Below, piece by piece: positions 8,779-20,569 of a DNA stretch of 64,000 nt (positions are counted from its first letter, which is position 1; each line of letters opens with the position of its first letter). The stretch comes from Streptomyces europaeiscabiei. Lineage in GTDB: Bacteria; Actinomycetota; Actinomycetes; Streptomycetales; Streptomycetaceae. The notes below the pieces were generated by a model. It saw only the letters and a list, made by a program, of their open reading frames with translations. It searched no databases and had not been told where the DNA came from. Where the stretch lies: the NCBI RefSeq assembly GCF_036346855.1, contig NZ_CP107841.1, forward strand, positions 6,700,001 to 6,764,000. Direction: 5' to 3'. The translations under genes and the position numbers were made by a program.

Positions 8779-9005
8779 GGTCGTCCTCTCGAAAGGGCCG
8801 GGAGCGTGCTCCCGGTAAGGGGCGTCCACGCTCTGGACCGGGAATATCCCGCCCCCCGATGCCGTCACTATAGAAGCCCCCCGCCCAGCGCCTGACGGCC
8901 GCCCCACACGGGCGTCCGAGCGGGACGGCAGTATGGACTCTCCGGATCGCGCCGGGCCGAGTCACCGAAGTTCAGGCCGGGCGCCGAGTTACGAGGGAAT
9001 GAGTC

Positions 9006-9878
9006 TTGACTGACCAGCTGCGACTGATGGCCGTGCACGCACACCCCGACGACGAGTCGAGCAAGGGTGCGGCCACCATGGCGAAGTATGTGTCCGAGGG
9101 GGTGGACGTGCTGGTCGTGACCTGCACGGGCGGGGAGCGCGGCTCCATCCTCAATCCGAAACTGCAGGGCGACAAGTACATCGAGGAGCACATTCACGAG
9201 GTACGCAAGAAGGAGATGGACGAGGCACGCGAGATTCTCGGCGTCGGGCAGGAGTGGCTCGGCTTCGTCGACTCCGGCCTCCCGGAGGGCGACCCCCTCC
9301 CTCCCCTTCCGGACGGCTGCTTCGCTCTGGAGGACGTCGACAAGGCGGCAGGTGAGCTCGTCAGGAAGATCCGTGCGTTCCGTCCCCAGGTGATCACCAC
9401 CTACGACGAGAACGGCGGGTACCCGCACCCCGACCACATCATGACCCACCAGATCTCGATGGTGGCGTTCGAGGGCGCGACGGACACCGAGAAGTACCCC
9501 GAGGCCGAGTACGGCCCGGTGTACGAGCCGCAGAAGCTGTACTACAACCAGGGCTTCAACCGCCCTCGCACCGAGGCGCTGCACAACGCCCTGGTGGCGC
9601 GCGGCATGGAGTCCCCGTACGGCGACTGGCTCAAGCGCTGGGACGAGTCCGAGCACAAGGACCGCACCCTGACCACGCACGTGCCCTGCGCCGACTTCTA
9701 CGAGATCCGTGACAAGGCCCTCATCGCCCACGCCACGCAGATCGACCCCGACGGCGGCTGGTTCCGGGTTCCGATGGAGATCCAGAAGGAGGTCTGGCCC
9801 ACCGAGGAGTACGAGCTCGCGAAGTCCCTCGTGGACACCTCGCTCCCCGAGGACGACCTCTTTGCGGGCATCCGCTAG
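9006..9878 (+). CDS. mca: Mycothiol S-conjugate amidase
   Basis: A 290-residue zinc amidase of the LmbE/MshB family. It cleaves mycothiol S-conjugates to a mercapturic acid and the GlcN-inositol moiety, completing electrophile detoxification (family knowledge). The zinc motif HAHPDDESSKG is at residues 10-20, and the second histidine site is YPHPDH near residue 140. The start is a TTG at 9006 directly before TDQLRLMAVHAHPDD, as expected for the family. Mca rather than MshB is chosen from the length, the long GDKYIEEH...RKKEMDEA block and the conserved neighbours. Confidence 0.95.
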   Translation: MTDQLRLMAVHAHPDDESSKGAATMAKYVSEGVDVLVVTCTGGERGSILNPKLQGDKYIEEHIHEVRKKEMDEAREILGVGQEWLGFVDSGLPEGDPLPPLPDGCFALEDVDKAAGELVRKIRAFRPQVITTYDENGGYPHPDHIMTHQISMVAFEGATDTEKYPEAEYGPVYEPQKLYYNQGFNRPRTEALHNALVARGMESPYGDWLKRWDESEHKDRTLTTHVPCADFYEIRDKALIAHATQIDPDGGWFRVPMEIQKEVWPTEEYELAKSLVDTSLPEDDLFAGIR

Positions 9879-9890
9879 GCCTGGGGGACA

Positions 9891-10145
9891 ATGCCAGGCA
9901 TGAGCGTAAGCCTGGCAGTCACACACCTCGTTCCCCTCGCCGAGGAGCTGGACAAGGACAAGGTCACCCCCGGCATTCTCGGCTTCATCGTCTTCGCGGT
10001 GATGGCCCTGGCCGTCTGGGGCCTGATGAAGTCCATGAACAAGCACATGGGCAAGGTCGACTTCAAGGAGTCGCCGGACGCGGACGCCTCCGTCGAGGAG
10101 ACGGCGACGGAGGCGAGTGGGAAGGCGACGTCGGCGAAGGGCTGA
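9891..10145 (+). CDS. Small one-TM protein downstream of mca
   Basis: An 84-residue protein (81 if it starts at the ATG at 9900). One hydrophobic helix occupies about residues 27-46 (GILGFIVFAVMALAVWGLM), followed by a short basic stretch and an acidic Ala/Glu/Thr tail. GGGGGACA sits just before the ATG at 9891. It follows mca by 12 bp, so the two are co-transcribed. Function unknown; it is a conserved mca companion in Streptomyces. Confidence 0.85.
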   Translation: MPGMSVSLAVTHLVPLAEELDKDKVTPGILGFIVFAVMALAVWGLMKSMNKHMGKVDFKESPDADASVEETATEASGKATSAKG

Positions 10146-10171
10146 GTGCCGGGGCGACGGCTTGACGGCAT

Positions 10172-10204
10172 GACTCCGTGACACCGTCCGGGTATCACGG
10201 AGTC
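10172..10204. terminator. Hairpin terminator after the mca operon
   Basis: A perfect 10-bp stem GACTCCGTGA / TCACGGAGTC with a 13-nt loop lies 26 bp after the small membrane protein gene. It could also stop the convergent STAND gene. The rest of the gap to 10471 contains a short CTGCTGC run and nothing else I can name. Confidence 0.8.
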
Positions 10205-10471
10205 CTGCTGCCTGCTGCCTGCTGCCCCGGCCTCGTCCCGTCCTGGCCAGGATCCACCCCTGGGCCGACGGCGACGGCGACGGCGGTCTGTCACGTTCGC
10301 TCCGGACGCTCCGGATCGGATCGCATCCGCCGAGGCAGGGGTCGCCGCGCCGCACCTGGCAGCAGTACGGCGTTCTCAAGCGCGTCGCAGGCTCGGGGCA
10401 CGCCCCCCGAACGCGACACCGCTCCCCGGACCCGTTCCACCAGATCACCGCTCCTTCCTGCCCCCGGGCCC

Positions 10472-13400
10472 TCAGCCGCCCGTCACCGGTACCCCCATCA
10501 CCTCCCGCGCGTGCCGGTTCGGGACCATGCCCAGGGTCCAGGCTCGCCAGCCGCTCTCCAGGTTCACGCCTCGCTCCAGCAGCAGCTCGTAGGCCTCGAT
10601 GTACTCGGTGAGTTTCTCGTCGCGGAGGGGATGGGCGGTGCGGGACAGATGGGCCAGGTCCTCCTGTGCCACGGCGGTGCCGATCTCGACGCCGCCGGGG
10701 GCCGCGTACGGCAGCAGGGTGCACTTCAGGAAGCGGGCCCAGTCCTCGCCACGGCGGTCGCCGTAGGAGGTGAAGAGACGGGTCGCCTCCTCGCAGAGGG
10801 CCAGGGCCTGGGGGGTGCGGGCGTTGCCCGCGTCCACCACGGCCAGTTCCAGGCAGGTCCAGGCCTCGCCGTGGGCGACGCCGATGCGCTGGAAGTCGGC
10901 GCGGGCGTCGACGAGGAGCTGGCGGGCGAAGCCGGAGTTGCGCAACGAGCCGGTCTGGACGGCTCGTTGGTCACGGGTGACGCGGGCCGAATGGTGCCTC
11001 GCACAGGCCAGGCCGTAGACGTCGCGCATGCGGGAGAACATCGTGCGGGAGCGCTCCAGTTCACGGACCGCCTGGTCGAGGTTGCCGGTCTCCTCCAGGG
11101 CCTGGCCCAGGTAGTAGCCGCTCCAGGCCTCGCCGCGGGCGTCCTCGTTGTCGCGGTGGCGGGAGGCGGCCTGGCGCAGGCCGTCGACGGCGGCCGAGGG
11201 GTCGCCGGCGACCAGGCGGGCGCGGGCGAGCTGGGTCATCGTCCAGGCCTGGCCGCGGGTGTCGCGGGTGCGGCCGAAGAGGTCCAGGGCGGTGCGCAGT
11301 TCGCTCTCGGCGCGCGGCACCTCGCCCATGCGCAGCAGCAGTTGGCCGAGTTGGAAGTACGCCCAGCCCTCGCCGTGCAGGGACTCCTGCTGGCGGTGGA
11401 TGACCAGGGCGCGGGTCAACAGGTCCAGGGAGTCGGCCAGATGGGAGCGGTCGCGTTCCACCGCCGCCAGGGCGTGCATCGTCCACGCGCGGTCCGCCGC
11501 CAGCTGGGGGGTCGACTGCATCTGGAGGGCCTCCAGGAGCTTCGCCGCCGCCTCGGTCAGGTTGCCCTGATGGTGGAGGGTGATGCCCAGGGAGCACAGG
11601 GCACGGGCGGCGCCCGCGTCGTGGTTGGTCTCCATGTAGAGGTCGACGACCGAGGCGAGCGTCGTACGGGCCTTGTCCAGCTCGCCCAGCTGACGGGCCG
11701 CGATGCCCGTACGCCACTGGACCGAGCGGGTCAGCAGGCCCTGGTCCACCGACTGGGCGAGCTCGCTCAGCTCACCGAGGCGGTAGAGGTCGCCGCGCAA
11801 CAGGCAGTAGTCGCACAGGGCGCCGAGGAGGCTGAGGACCGCCGCCTGGTTCACGCCCTCCGCGTGCCGGAGCGTGGAGGTGATGAAGCTCGTCTCGTCG
11901 TCCAGCCAGCGCAGCGCCTCGTCCAGGGAGACGAAACCGTGCTGGCCGAAGCGGTCCGAGCGGGTCGACATGTTGCCGTCGACCAGGCGTAGGACGGAGT
12001 CGGCGAGATCGGCGTAGGTGACGATCAGGCGTTCCTGCGCGGCCGTGCGCTCGCTCGGCTGCTCCTCGTCGAGGAGGCGGGCGTGGGCGAAGGCGCGCAC
12101 CAGGTCGTGCAGGCGGTAGCGGTTGCCGTGGACGTGGTCGATGAGGCCCGCACGGGCGAGCGCGGTGAGGTGGCGGGTCGCCTCCGTCTCGTCGGTGGCG
12201 AGGAGCGAGGCGGCGGCCGCCGCGCCCAGGGAGGCGCGGCCCGCCAGAGCCAGGCGGCGCAGCAGACGGCGGGAGGGTTCCGACTGGTCGGTGTAGCGGA
12301 GCCACAGGGCCCGTTCGACCGGCTCGACCGGGCCGTAGGCGCCCAGGTCCGTGGCCAGTCGGTCGGGCGTTCGCGGGCCCAGGGACGAGCCGGCGATGCG
12401 CAGGGCGAGGGGGAGGCCGCCGCACAGGTGCCGGATCCGGGCGACGGATTCGGTGTCGTAGGAGGCGGAGCCGGCGCTCGCGGGCGCTTCGGTCGGCGAC
12501 CCCGCGGAGACACCGGCCGAGGGCCCCGCCGATGCTCCCGACGGCGCCCGTGTGTTCGACGCCCCCGCCGACAGCACCGAGCCGTCCTGCGCCGCCGTGC
12601 TGAGCAGTTCGTGCGTGCCGTTCCCGTCGAGCGCCTCGACGGGGAGCTGATGGACCCAGGCGGGCAGGTCCGCCGGCAGGGCGAGCGGCGAGCGGGAGGT
12701 GACCAGGACGAGGCTGTCGGAGCGTTCGGGGACGAGGACGCGGACCTGCTCGGGGTCGGAGGCGTCGTCCAGGACGATCGTCACGGGCAGGGCCGTCAGG
12801 TGCTGGTGGTACAGCTCGCTGAGCCGTCTGACCTGCTGGTCCTGGGAAGTGCGCTCACGGAAGAGGAGCTGGTCGCGGGGGGCGCCGAGACGATTCAGCA
12901 GATGCATCAGCGCGTCCCGGGTGGAGAGCGGGGTCTCCTCCGGGCTGTCGGCGCGCAGATCGACCACACAGGCGCCGCGGAAGTGGTCCCGCAGTTCGTG
13001 GGTCGCGCGGACGGCGAGGGCGGTACGGCCGGAGCCGGGCGCGCCGTGCAGCACGACGACGGTCGGCCGGGTCTCGGTCTCGGCGCGGGCCGCCTGCACC
13101 CACTGGCGGATCCTCCCCATCTCCGTGCGCCGGCCCGCGAACCGGTCGTCCGTCTCCGGGAGTTGGGCGAACGACTGTTCAAGAACGTTGCGCCGCCGCG
13201 CCGCCGCGCTCTTGTCGGCACCGCGCAGCTGGGGCGCCTTCTTCTTCGGCGTGGACGCGGCCAGTACACGCTGCTGGTCCAGGAACGGGCGTATCCCGCG
13301 CACCTCCAGCGCCGTCAGCCACTGCAGCCGCAGCTGCTCGGGGCCGCCCGGCTGGCCCAGGGCGCCCGCGCGGTGGTGGGCCGCGGGCACGTGGGAGGCG

Positions 13401-13777
13401 GTCACCTTCAGGACCGTGGCCACGGCGCTCGCGATGCCGACGATCAGACCGGTGCTGACTGCGGTGCCGGCGTCGACGCCGAAGGAGAGGTCGGCCACCA
13501 CCGCCGTGCCGGCGGCAACGGCCGCGACCAGAAGGGGAGTTCCGGAGCCCTCCTTGGCGTAGCGCTGGCCGAAGGTGAGGCGGCCGACCTCCGACTCGTC
13601 CAGTGCGCGGGTGTACGCCTCGTACTCCTCGGCCGCGTTCCGCGCCATCGTGTCCAGCGCGGCGCGGGCGCGGCCGAGCAGGACCACCCCGTCCGTACGG
13701 CCGCCCGACCTGCGGACCTCCTCCTCGACCGCCCGGACCAACAGCCCTTCGGCCTCCCCCCGGTGGCTGTCCCGCAT
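10472..13777 (-). CDS. STAND NTPase with TPR repeats
   Basis: A 1101-residue protein. N-terminal region with two adjacent hydrophobic segments (about residues 76-125: LLVAAVAAGTAVVADLSFGV...GLIVGIASAVATVL), then an NB-ARC/NACHT-like ATPase with P-loop LHGAPGSGRTALAV near residue 243 and Walker B-like ALPVTIVLDDASD near 330, a winged-helix/HEAT-like linker (LRRLALAGRASLG), then about 450 residues of TPRs. TPR units recur as LxxLGxLxxxxG and WxxxxLA. A Ser/Pro/Ala-rich insert interrupts the NTPase near residue 420. There is no SARP or effector domain, so this is a STAND sensor-type protein of unknown output. The start is an ATG at 13777 after GGGGGA. Confidence 0.88.
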   Translation of the reverse strand: MRDSHRGEAEGLLVRAVEEEVRRSGGRTDGVVLLGRARAALDTMARNAAEEYEAYTRALDESEVGRLTFGQRYAKEGSGTPLLVAAVAAGTAVVADLSFGVDAGTAVSTGLIVGIASAVATVLKVTASHVPAAHHRAGALGQPGGPEQLRLQWLTALEVRGIRPFLDQQRVLAASTPKKKAPQLRGADKSAAARRRNVLEQSFAQLPETDDRFAGRRTEMGRIRQWVQAARAETETRPTVVVLHGAPGSGRTALAVRATHELRDHFRGACVVDLRADSPEETPLSTRDALMHLLNRLGAPRDQLLFRERTSQDQQVRRLSELYHQHLTALPVTIVLDDASDPEQVRVLVPERSDSLVLVTSRSPLALPADLPAWVHQLPVEALDGNGTHELLSTAAQDGSVLSAGASNTRAPSGASAGPSAGVSAGSPTEAPASAGSASYDTESVARIRHLCGGLPLALRIAGSSLGPRTPDRLATDLGAYGPVEPVERALWLRYTDQSEPSRRLLRRLALAGRASLGAAAAASLLATDETEATRHLTALARAGLIDHVHGNRYRLHDLVRAFAHARLLDEEQPSERTAAQERLIVTYADLADSVLRLVDGNMSTRSDRFGQHGFVSLDEALRWLDDETSFITSTLRHAEGVNQAAVLSLLGALCDYCLLRGDLYRLGELSELAQSVDQGLLTRSVQWRTGIAARQLGELDKARTTLASVVDLYMETNHDAGAARALCSLGITLHHQGNLTEAAAKLLEALQMQSTPQLAADRAWTMHALAAVERDRSHLADSLDLLTRALVIHRQQESLHGEGWAYFQLGQLLLRMGEVPRAESELRTALDLFGRTRDTRGQAWTMTQLARARLVAGDPSAAVDGLRQAASRHRDNEDARGEAWSGYYLGQALEETGNLDQAVRELERSRTMFSRMRDVYGLACARHHSARVTRDQRAVQTGSLRNSGFARQLLVDARADFQRIGVAHGEAWTCLELAVVDAGNARTPQALALCEEATRLFTSYGDRRGEDWARFLKCTLLPYAAPGGVEIGTAVAQEDLAHLSRTAHPLRDEKLTEYIEAYELLLERGVNLESGWRAWTLGMVPNRHAREVMGVPVTGG

Positions 13778-13928
13778 TCCACGTCCCCCTTCGCCGAAAC
13801 GGTTGCCTCCGGCCAGTGTGGGGCGATGGGCGCGACTAGGCGAGAGGGCGTGATCGTAGGCTGGGGGGCTGGGGGCGAGGTGCGGGGTTTCGCCGTGGGT
13901 GGTGGGGTTGTTCGCCGACCGCGGGTCC

Positions 13929-13980
13929 GTCGTGGTTGCCCGCGCGGTTCCCCGCGCCCCTGACGGGGCGCGCGCCCCGT
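13929..13980. repeat. Dispersed GC-rich repeat, copy B
   Basis: cgtggttgcccgcgcggttc followed by cccgcgcccctgacggggc matches one arm of the element at 32.6, 38.7 and 43.9 kb. It lies in the 244-bp divergent gap between the STAND gene and the DUF255 gene, an unusual place for a terminator-like element. Confidence 0.6.
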
Positions 13981-14021
13981 GCTGAACAGAGATTCCCGGG
14001 TACTGGGGAATGATGGTGTCC

Positions 14022-16070
<2,049 letters not shown>

Positions 16071-16248
16071 AACCCGCCGGTCAGGGACCGGGACAAGGCC
16101 GAACAACTAGCTGGATACAGGCTGGTGTTCTGACACATCCGATTACATGTTCCCTCGAACGGAAACACGCTTTTTATCGGAAGGGCTCCCAGGGTTCACA
16201 GTTTCCCCCTAGTCTCCTCACAGTGACGCGACGGAGGTAAATCCCGTC

Positions 16249-17547
16249 GTGGCAGGGGGTATTGGGGATCCGGGGGGATCTATCTTGGTCACGTCTGTCT
16301 TCATAGCCGTCGTCTCGGTTGCCTTGTTCTGGATGGCGGCTTTCACTCTGTGGTGGCAGATGCACGCGTGGCGCACGCCCGAAGTGCTCGCCTCCACCCG
16401 GTTCAGCAGACCGGACGGCGACGAACATGTCTCGTTCTCACTGCTGTTGCCAGCACGCCATGAACAGGCCGTGCTGGACCACACCATCCAGCGACTACTT
16501 GAATCCAGCCACGACGACTTCGAGATCATCGTGATCGTCGGGCACGACGACCCGGAGACCACCGCGGTGGCCCGGGCGGCCGAGGAGCGCGACCCGCGGG
16601 TCCGCGTGGTGGTCGACCACCACGAGAAGAAGAACAAGCCGAAGGCCATGAACACGGCGCTGCCGCACTGCCGCGGCGATGTCGTCGGAGTCTTCGACGC
16701 CGAGGACCAGGTCCATCCCGAACTGCTGTCCCACGTCGACCACGCCTTCCGCACCACGGGCGCGGACGTCGTGCAGGGCGGGGTGCAGCTCATCAACTTC
16801 CACTCCAGCTGGTACAGCCTGCGCAACTGCCTGGAGTACTTCTTCTGGTTCCGCTCCCGGCTGCACCTGCACGCGCAGAAAGGGTTCATCCCGCTCGGCG
16901 GCAACACCGTCTTCGTGCGGACCCACGTCCTGCGGGAAGCCGACGGCTGGGACCCCAACTGCCTTGCCGAGGACTGCGACCTGGGCGTACGGCTGTCGAG
17001 CGTCGGCAAGAAGGTCGTCGTCGCCTACGACTCCGACATGGTGACCCGGGAGGAGACCCCCGGCAGCCTGATGTCCCTGATGAAGCAGCGCACCCGCTGG
17101 AACCAGGGCTTCCTCCAGGTCTACCGGAAGAGGGACTGGAAGCAACTGCCCGGATTCCGGCAGCGGTTGCTGGCTCGCTACACGCTGATGACGCCGTATC
17201 TCCAGGCCTTCTCCGGGGTGATCATCCCGCTCAACGTGGCCGTCGCGCTCTTCCTCGACGTCCCCGTCGGCGTCGCCTTCATCACCTTCCTGCCGGCCGT
17301 CACCGCCCTCGTCACCTTCGTGTTCGAGGTCGTCGGGCTGCACGACTTCGGCAAGCAGTACGGCCTGCGTGTCCGGTTCGCCCACTACGCCAAGCTGATC
17401 GTGGGCGGCCCCTTCTATCAGGTGCTTCTCGCCTTCGCCGCCGTACGCGCGGTGTGGCGCGAGCAACGCGGCCGCAACGACTGGGAGTTGACCAGTCACG
17501 TCGGCGCACATCTCGCGAACGTCAACCGAGAGGACGTTCCTGCGTGA
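16249..17547 (+). CDS. Family 2 glycosyltransferase, processive-synthase type
   Basis: A 432-residue membrane glycosyltransferase. An N-terminal TM (about residues 10-32) precedes a GT-A domain with FSLLLPARHE, VFDAEDQVHPE (nucleotide/metal site), LAEDCDLGVRL (acceptor/base region) and QRTRW (Gln280-Trp284), the QXXRW motif of processive beta-glycan synthases. Two to four C-terminal TM segments follow (about 305-350, 385-400). This resembles cellulose/hyaluronan synthases and CslA, though shorter. The GTG at 16249 has GGAGGT 10 bp upstream. It heads a four-gene unit; its stop overlaps the next GTG. Confidence 0.9.
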   Translation: MAGGIGDPGGSILVTSVFIAVVSVALFWMAAFTLWWQMHAWRTPEVLASTRFSRPDGDEHVSFSLLLPARHEQAVLDHTIQRLLESSHDDFEIIVIVGHDDPETTAVARAAEERDPRVRVVVDHHEKKNKPKAMNTALPHCRGDVVGVFDAEDQVHPELLSHVDHAFRTTGADVVQGGVQLINFHSSWYSLRNCLEYFFWFRSRLHLHAQKGFIPLGGNTVFVRTHVLREADGWDPNCLAEDCDLGVRLSSVGKKVVVAYDSDMVTREETPGSLMSLMKQRTRWNQGFLQVYRKRDWKQLPGFRQRLLARYTLMTPYLQAFSGVIIPLNVAVALFLDVPVGVAFITFLPAVTALVTFVFEVVGLHDFGKQYGLRVRFAHYAKLIVGGPFYQVLLAFAAVRAVWREQRGRNDWELTSHVGAHLANVNREDVPA

Positions 17548-19340
17548 CCTCCACCCTTCCCGCGGCGACCCAGACCGAAGTCGAGGTCCCCGCGCAGCGG
17601 ACAGCTGCGCCTGCAGCCGGTTCGACCAGTCGAACGCCCGCCTCCGTTTCCCCTTCCTCTTCGCCTTCGCCTTCGCCTTCGCCTTCACCGAAGCGGCTGC
17701 GCGACTCGCGCCCCGACCTGATCCTCTGCGGTCTCCTCCTCGTCGCGATCATGATCGTGCAGGGGTGGAACATCGCCGACTACCCGACCCTCAGCGACGA
17801 CGAGGGCACCTACCTCGCGCAGGCCTGGGCCGTGCAGGAGGGCAGAGGGCTCGCCCACTACACCTACTGGTACGACCACCCGCCCCTCGGCTGGATCCAG
17901 CTCGCCGTCCTGACCTGGATCCCCGCCCAGCTCGCCCCCGAGTCGATGACCGTCGGCTCGATGCGCGTGGTGATGCTGGGGATCAGCGCGGTCAGCGCCG
18001 TCCTCGTCTACGTCCTCGGCCGCCGCCTCTCGCTGCCCCGCTGGGCCGCCGGCCTCGGCATGATCCTCTTCGGTCTGTCCCCGCTGTCGGTGGTGCTCCA
18101 GCGGGAGATCTTCCTCGACAACATCGCGGTGATGTGGACGCTGCTCGCGTTCTGCCTCGCCGCCTCACCGAACCGTCACCTCTGGCACCACTTCGGCGCG
18201 GGGCTGGCCGCCGCCGCGGCCGTGCTCACCAAGGAGACGATGCTCCTCGTCCTGCCCGCCGTGCTGCTCACCATGTGGCGGCACAGCCACCGGGACACCC
18301 GGAAGTTCGCCATCACCGGCGCTGTCACCGCCTGCACCCTGATCGGCGTCTCGTACCCGCTGTTCGCCCTGCTCAAGGGTGAGTTGTTCCCCGGCGCCGG
18401 CCATGTGTCGCTGTGGGACGGCATCGTCTACCAGATGAGCCGCCCCGGCTCCGGCTTCATCCTCACCGAGGGCACCGGCTCGTACGGTGTCCTTCAGTCC
18501 TGGCTGTACTACGACCGCGTCCTGCCCCTCGGCGGACTCGCCGGCGCGCTGCTGCTCCTGGTCACCTGGCGGTGGTCGGTGACCGCGCGAGCCCTCGCCG
18601 GACCCGCGCTCGCCGTCGCGATCCTCGCCGGAATGGCCCTGCGCCCCGGCTATCTGCCAGCGATGTACGTCCTGCAGGCCCTGCCCTTCCTCGCGCTCGT
18701 CCTCGCGGGCGGCACGGCGAGCGTCACGCACGGTGTCCTGCGCAGATGGCGGAGCACGACGGAGAAGTGGCCACTGACCTGGGCGCGCCACACGGTCGCC
18801 GTCGCCCTGGCCGCCGCCGCGGCGGTGTACGTCGTCCCCCGCTGGTACGACGGCAACCACACCGCGATGACGTTCAACGCCAACGCGCCCTACCAGAAGG
18901 CCGCCGAGTGGCTCGGCAGTGAGGTCGACGATCCCGCGGGCACCCGTGTCCTCGTGGACGACGCGCTCTGGCTCGACCTCGTCCATGAGGGGTACGAGCC
19001 AGGGCTCGGCGTCATCTGGTTCTACAAGGCCGACCTCGACCCGGCGGTGACGAAGACGATGCCGCGCGGCTGGCGCGACCTCGACTACGTGGTCGCCTCC
19101 CCGACCGTACGGCGCGACGCGGTCGACCTGCCCAACGTCAGGGACGCGATGGAGAACTCCACGCCGGTCGCCACCTTCGGCACCGGCGAGGACCGGATCG
19201 AGATCCGCAGGATCGACGCGGCCGGCGACGGCCGGGCGCGTGAGACCGAGGCGGCCCGCGACGACCCGGGGCGTGAGACCGAGGCGGCCGACGACGGCGG
19301 CCGCATCCGCGAGACCGAGGCCGCTGGAGGCGACCGATGA
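17544..19340 (+). CDS. GT39/ArnT-like membrane glycosyltransferase
   Basis: A 598-residue polytopic protein of the PMT/ArnT superfamily, which transfer sugars from polyprenyl phosphates to acceptors outside the membrane. After a Ser/Pro-rich N-terminus (an SPSPSPSPSP run), the first TM is followed by the loop DYPTLSDDEGTYLAQAW with the paired acidic residues typical of the catalytic Asp/Glu site, and about 11 TM helices. A soluble C-terminus ends in three copies of a RETEAA motif (residues about 560-595) encoded by imperfect DNA repeats. GTGA overlap (17544-17547) couples it to the GT2 gene; ATGA couples it to the next. Confidence 0.88.
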   Translation: MTSTLPAATQTEVEVPAQRTAAPAAGSTSRTPASVSPSSSPSPSPSPSPKRLRDSRPDLILCGLLLVAIMIVQGWNIADYPTLSDDEGTYLAQAWAVQEGRGLAHYTYWYDHPPLGWIQLAVLTWIPAQLAPESMTVGSMRVVMLGISAVSAVLVYVLGRRLSLPRWAAGLGMILFGLSPLSVVLQREIFLDNIAVMWTLLAFCLAASPNRHLWHHFGAGLAAAAAVLTKETMLLVLPAVLLTMWRHSHRDTRKFAITGAVTACTLIGVSYPLFALLKGELFPGAGHVSLWDGIVYQMSRPGSGFILTEGTGSYGVLQSWLYYDRVLPLGGLAGALLLLVTWRWSVTARALAGPALAVAILAGMALRPGYLPAMYVLQALPFLALVLAGGTASVTHGVLRRWRSTTEKWPLTWARHTVAVALAAAAAVYVVPRWYDGNHTAMTFNANAPYQKAAEWLGSEVDDPAGTRVLVDDALWLDLVHEGYEPGLGVIWFYKADLDPAVTKTMPRGWRDLDYVVASPTVRRDAVDLPNVRDAMENSTPVATFGTGEDRIEIRRIDAAGDGRARETEAARDDPGRETEAADDGGRIRETEAAGGDR

Positions 19341-20569
19341 ACAGCGGAAGCTACGAGTCCACCGCCCCCGAAGAACTCGGCGACCCAGCCGTGCGCGGTG
19401 CCGAGATTCCCGAGCCCGGTGCCGTCACCATCGTCGTACCGACCTTCAACGAGTCGGCCAACGTACGGGAGTTGCTGCACCGGATCACCGAGACCGTGCC
19501 GTCCCGGCTGCCCTGCGAGGTCGTCTTCGTGGACGACTCCACCGACGACACCCCCGAGGTGATCAACGAGGCGGCGCAGGACTGCCCCTTCCCGGTGACC
19601 GTGCTGCATCGCGACGAACCGGTCGGCGGACTCGGCGGCGCGGTCGTCGAGGGCATCAAGGCGGCAACGTCCGACTGGATCGTCGTCATGGACGGCGACC
19701 TGCAGCATCCGCCGTCGCTGGTACCGGAGCTGGTGGCGACCGGGGAGCGGTCGTCGGCGGGTCTGGTGGTCGCCTCCCGTTACATCAAGGGCGGCAGCCG
19801 GGCCGGGCTCGCGGGCAGCTACCGGGTGGCCGTCTCACGCGGGGCGACCTGGCTCACCAAGTCCCTCTTCCCCCGCAGGCTGCACGGCATCAGCGACCCG
19901 ATGAGCGGCTTCTTCGCGATCCGCCGCAGCGCGGTCACCGCCGACATCCTCCAGCCGCTCGGCTACAAGATCCTCCTCGAACTCGCCGTGCGCAGCCGCC
20001 CGCGGCAGGTCACGGAGGTGCCGTTCGTCTTCCAGGACCGGTACGCCGGCGAGTCCAAGTCGACCGCGCAGGAGGGCTTCAGGTTCCTGCGCCACCTCGT
20101 CGGGCTGCGCACCGCCTCTCCGCCGGCCCGCATGCTGGTCTTCGGGCTGATCGGTGTCACCGGCTTCCTGCCGAACCTGGCGGGCCTCTACGCCCTCACC
20201 TCGGCCGGCATGCACTACGTCCCCGCCGAGATCCTCGCCAACCAGCTCGGAGTGGTCTGGAACTTCTTCCTCATCGAGCACCTGTGCTTCCGTGAGCGGC
20301 GCAGACACCGCAAGGGGTGGGACCGCATCGGCCGGTTCGCGTTGCTCGCCAACGCCGATCTGGTGCTGCGCATCCCGCTGATCGCGCTGTTCGTCGGCAG
20401 GTTCGGGATGGGGGCGCTGTCCGCGACCGCGCTCGCCCTGGTGACGACGTTCGTGCTGCGCTTCGTGGGGACCGAGGCGCTGGTCTATCTGCCGCGAAAG
20501 GCGTCTCGCCGTGGGGAGCACGGCGAGCAGGAGCAGGAGCAGGTCGAGCCGGCAAGGAGAGCCGTGTGA
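19337..20569 (+). CDS. Dolichol-phosphate mannosyltransferase-like GT2 fused to GtrA
   Basis: A 410-residue two-domain protein. Residues about 28-255 are a DPM1-type GT2 domain (VTIVVPTFNESANVRELL, EVVFVDDSTDDTPEV, WIVVMDGDLQHPP, DPMSGFFAIRR), which makes polyprenyl-phosphate hexoses. Residues about 265-395 form a GtrA-like four-TM domain (LVFGLIGVTGFLPNLAGLYAL...), proposed to move the lipid-linked sugar across the membrane. This domain order is common in actinomycetes. It supplies the donor that the neighbouring GT39-like enzyme would use. The ATG overlaps the previous stop (ATGA); its TGA overlaps the next GTG. Confidence 0.92.
   Translation: MNSGSYESTAPEELGDPAVRGAEIPEPGAVTIVVPTFNESANVRELLHRITETVPSRLPCEVVFVDDSTDDTPEVINEAAQDCPFPVTVLHRDEPVGGLGGAVVEGIKAATSDWIVVMDGDLQHPPSLVPELVATGERSSAGLVVASRYIKGGSRAGLAGSYRVAVSRGATWLTKSLFPRRLHGISDPMSGFFAIRRSAVTADILQPLGYKILLELAVRSRPRQVTEVPFVFQDRYAGESKSTAQEGFRFLRHLVGLRTASPPARMLVFGLIGVTGFLPNLAGLYALTSAGMHYVPAEILANQLGVVWNFFLIEHLCFRERRRHRKGWDRIGRFALLANADLVLRIPLIALFVGRFGMGALSATALALVTTFVLRFVGTEALVYLPRKASRRGEHGEQEQEQVEPARRAV

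Noticed and set aside
10178..11992. 604-codon frame antisense to the STAND gene
   Set aside because: Gly/Arg/Ala-rich shadow; the TPR motifs are all on the minus strand.
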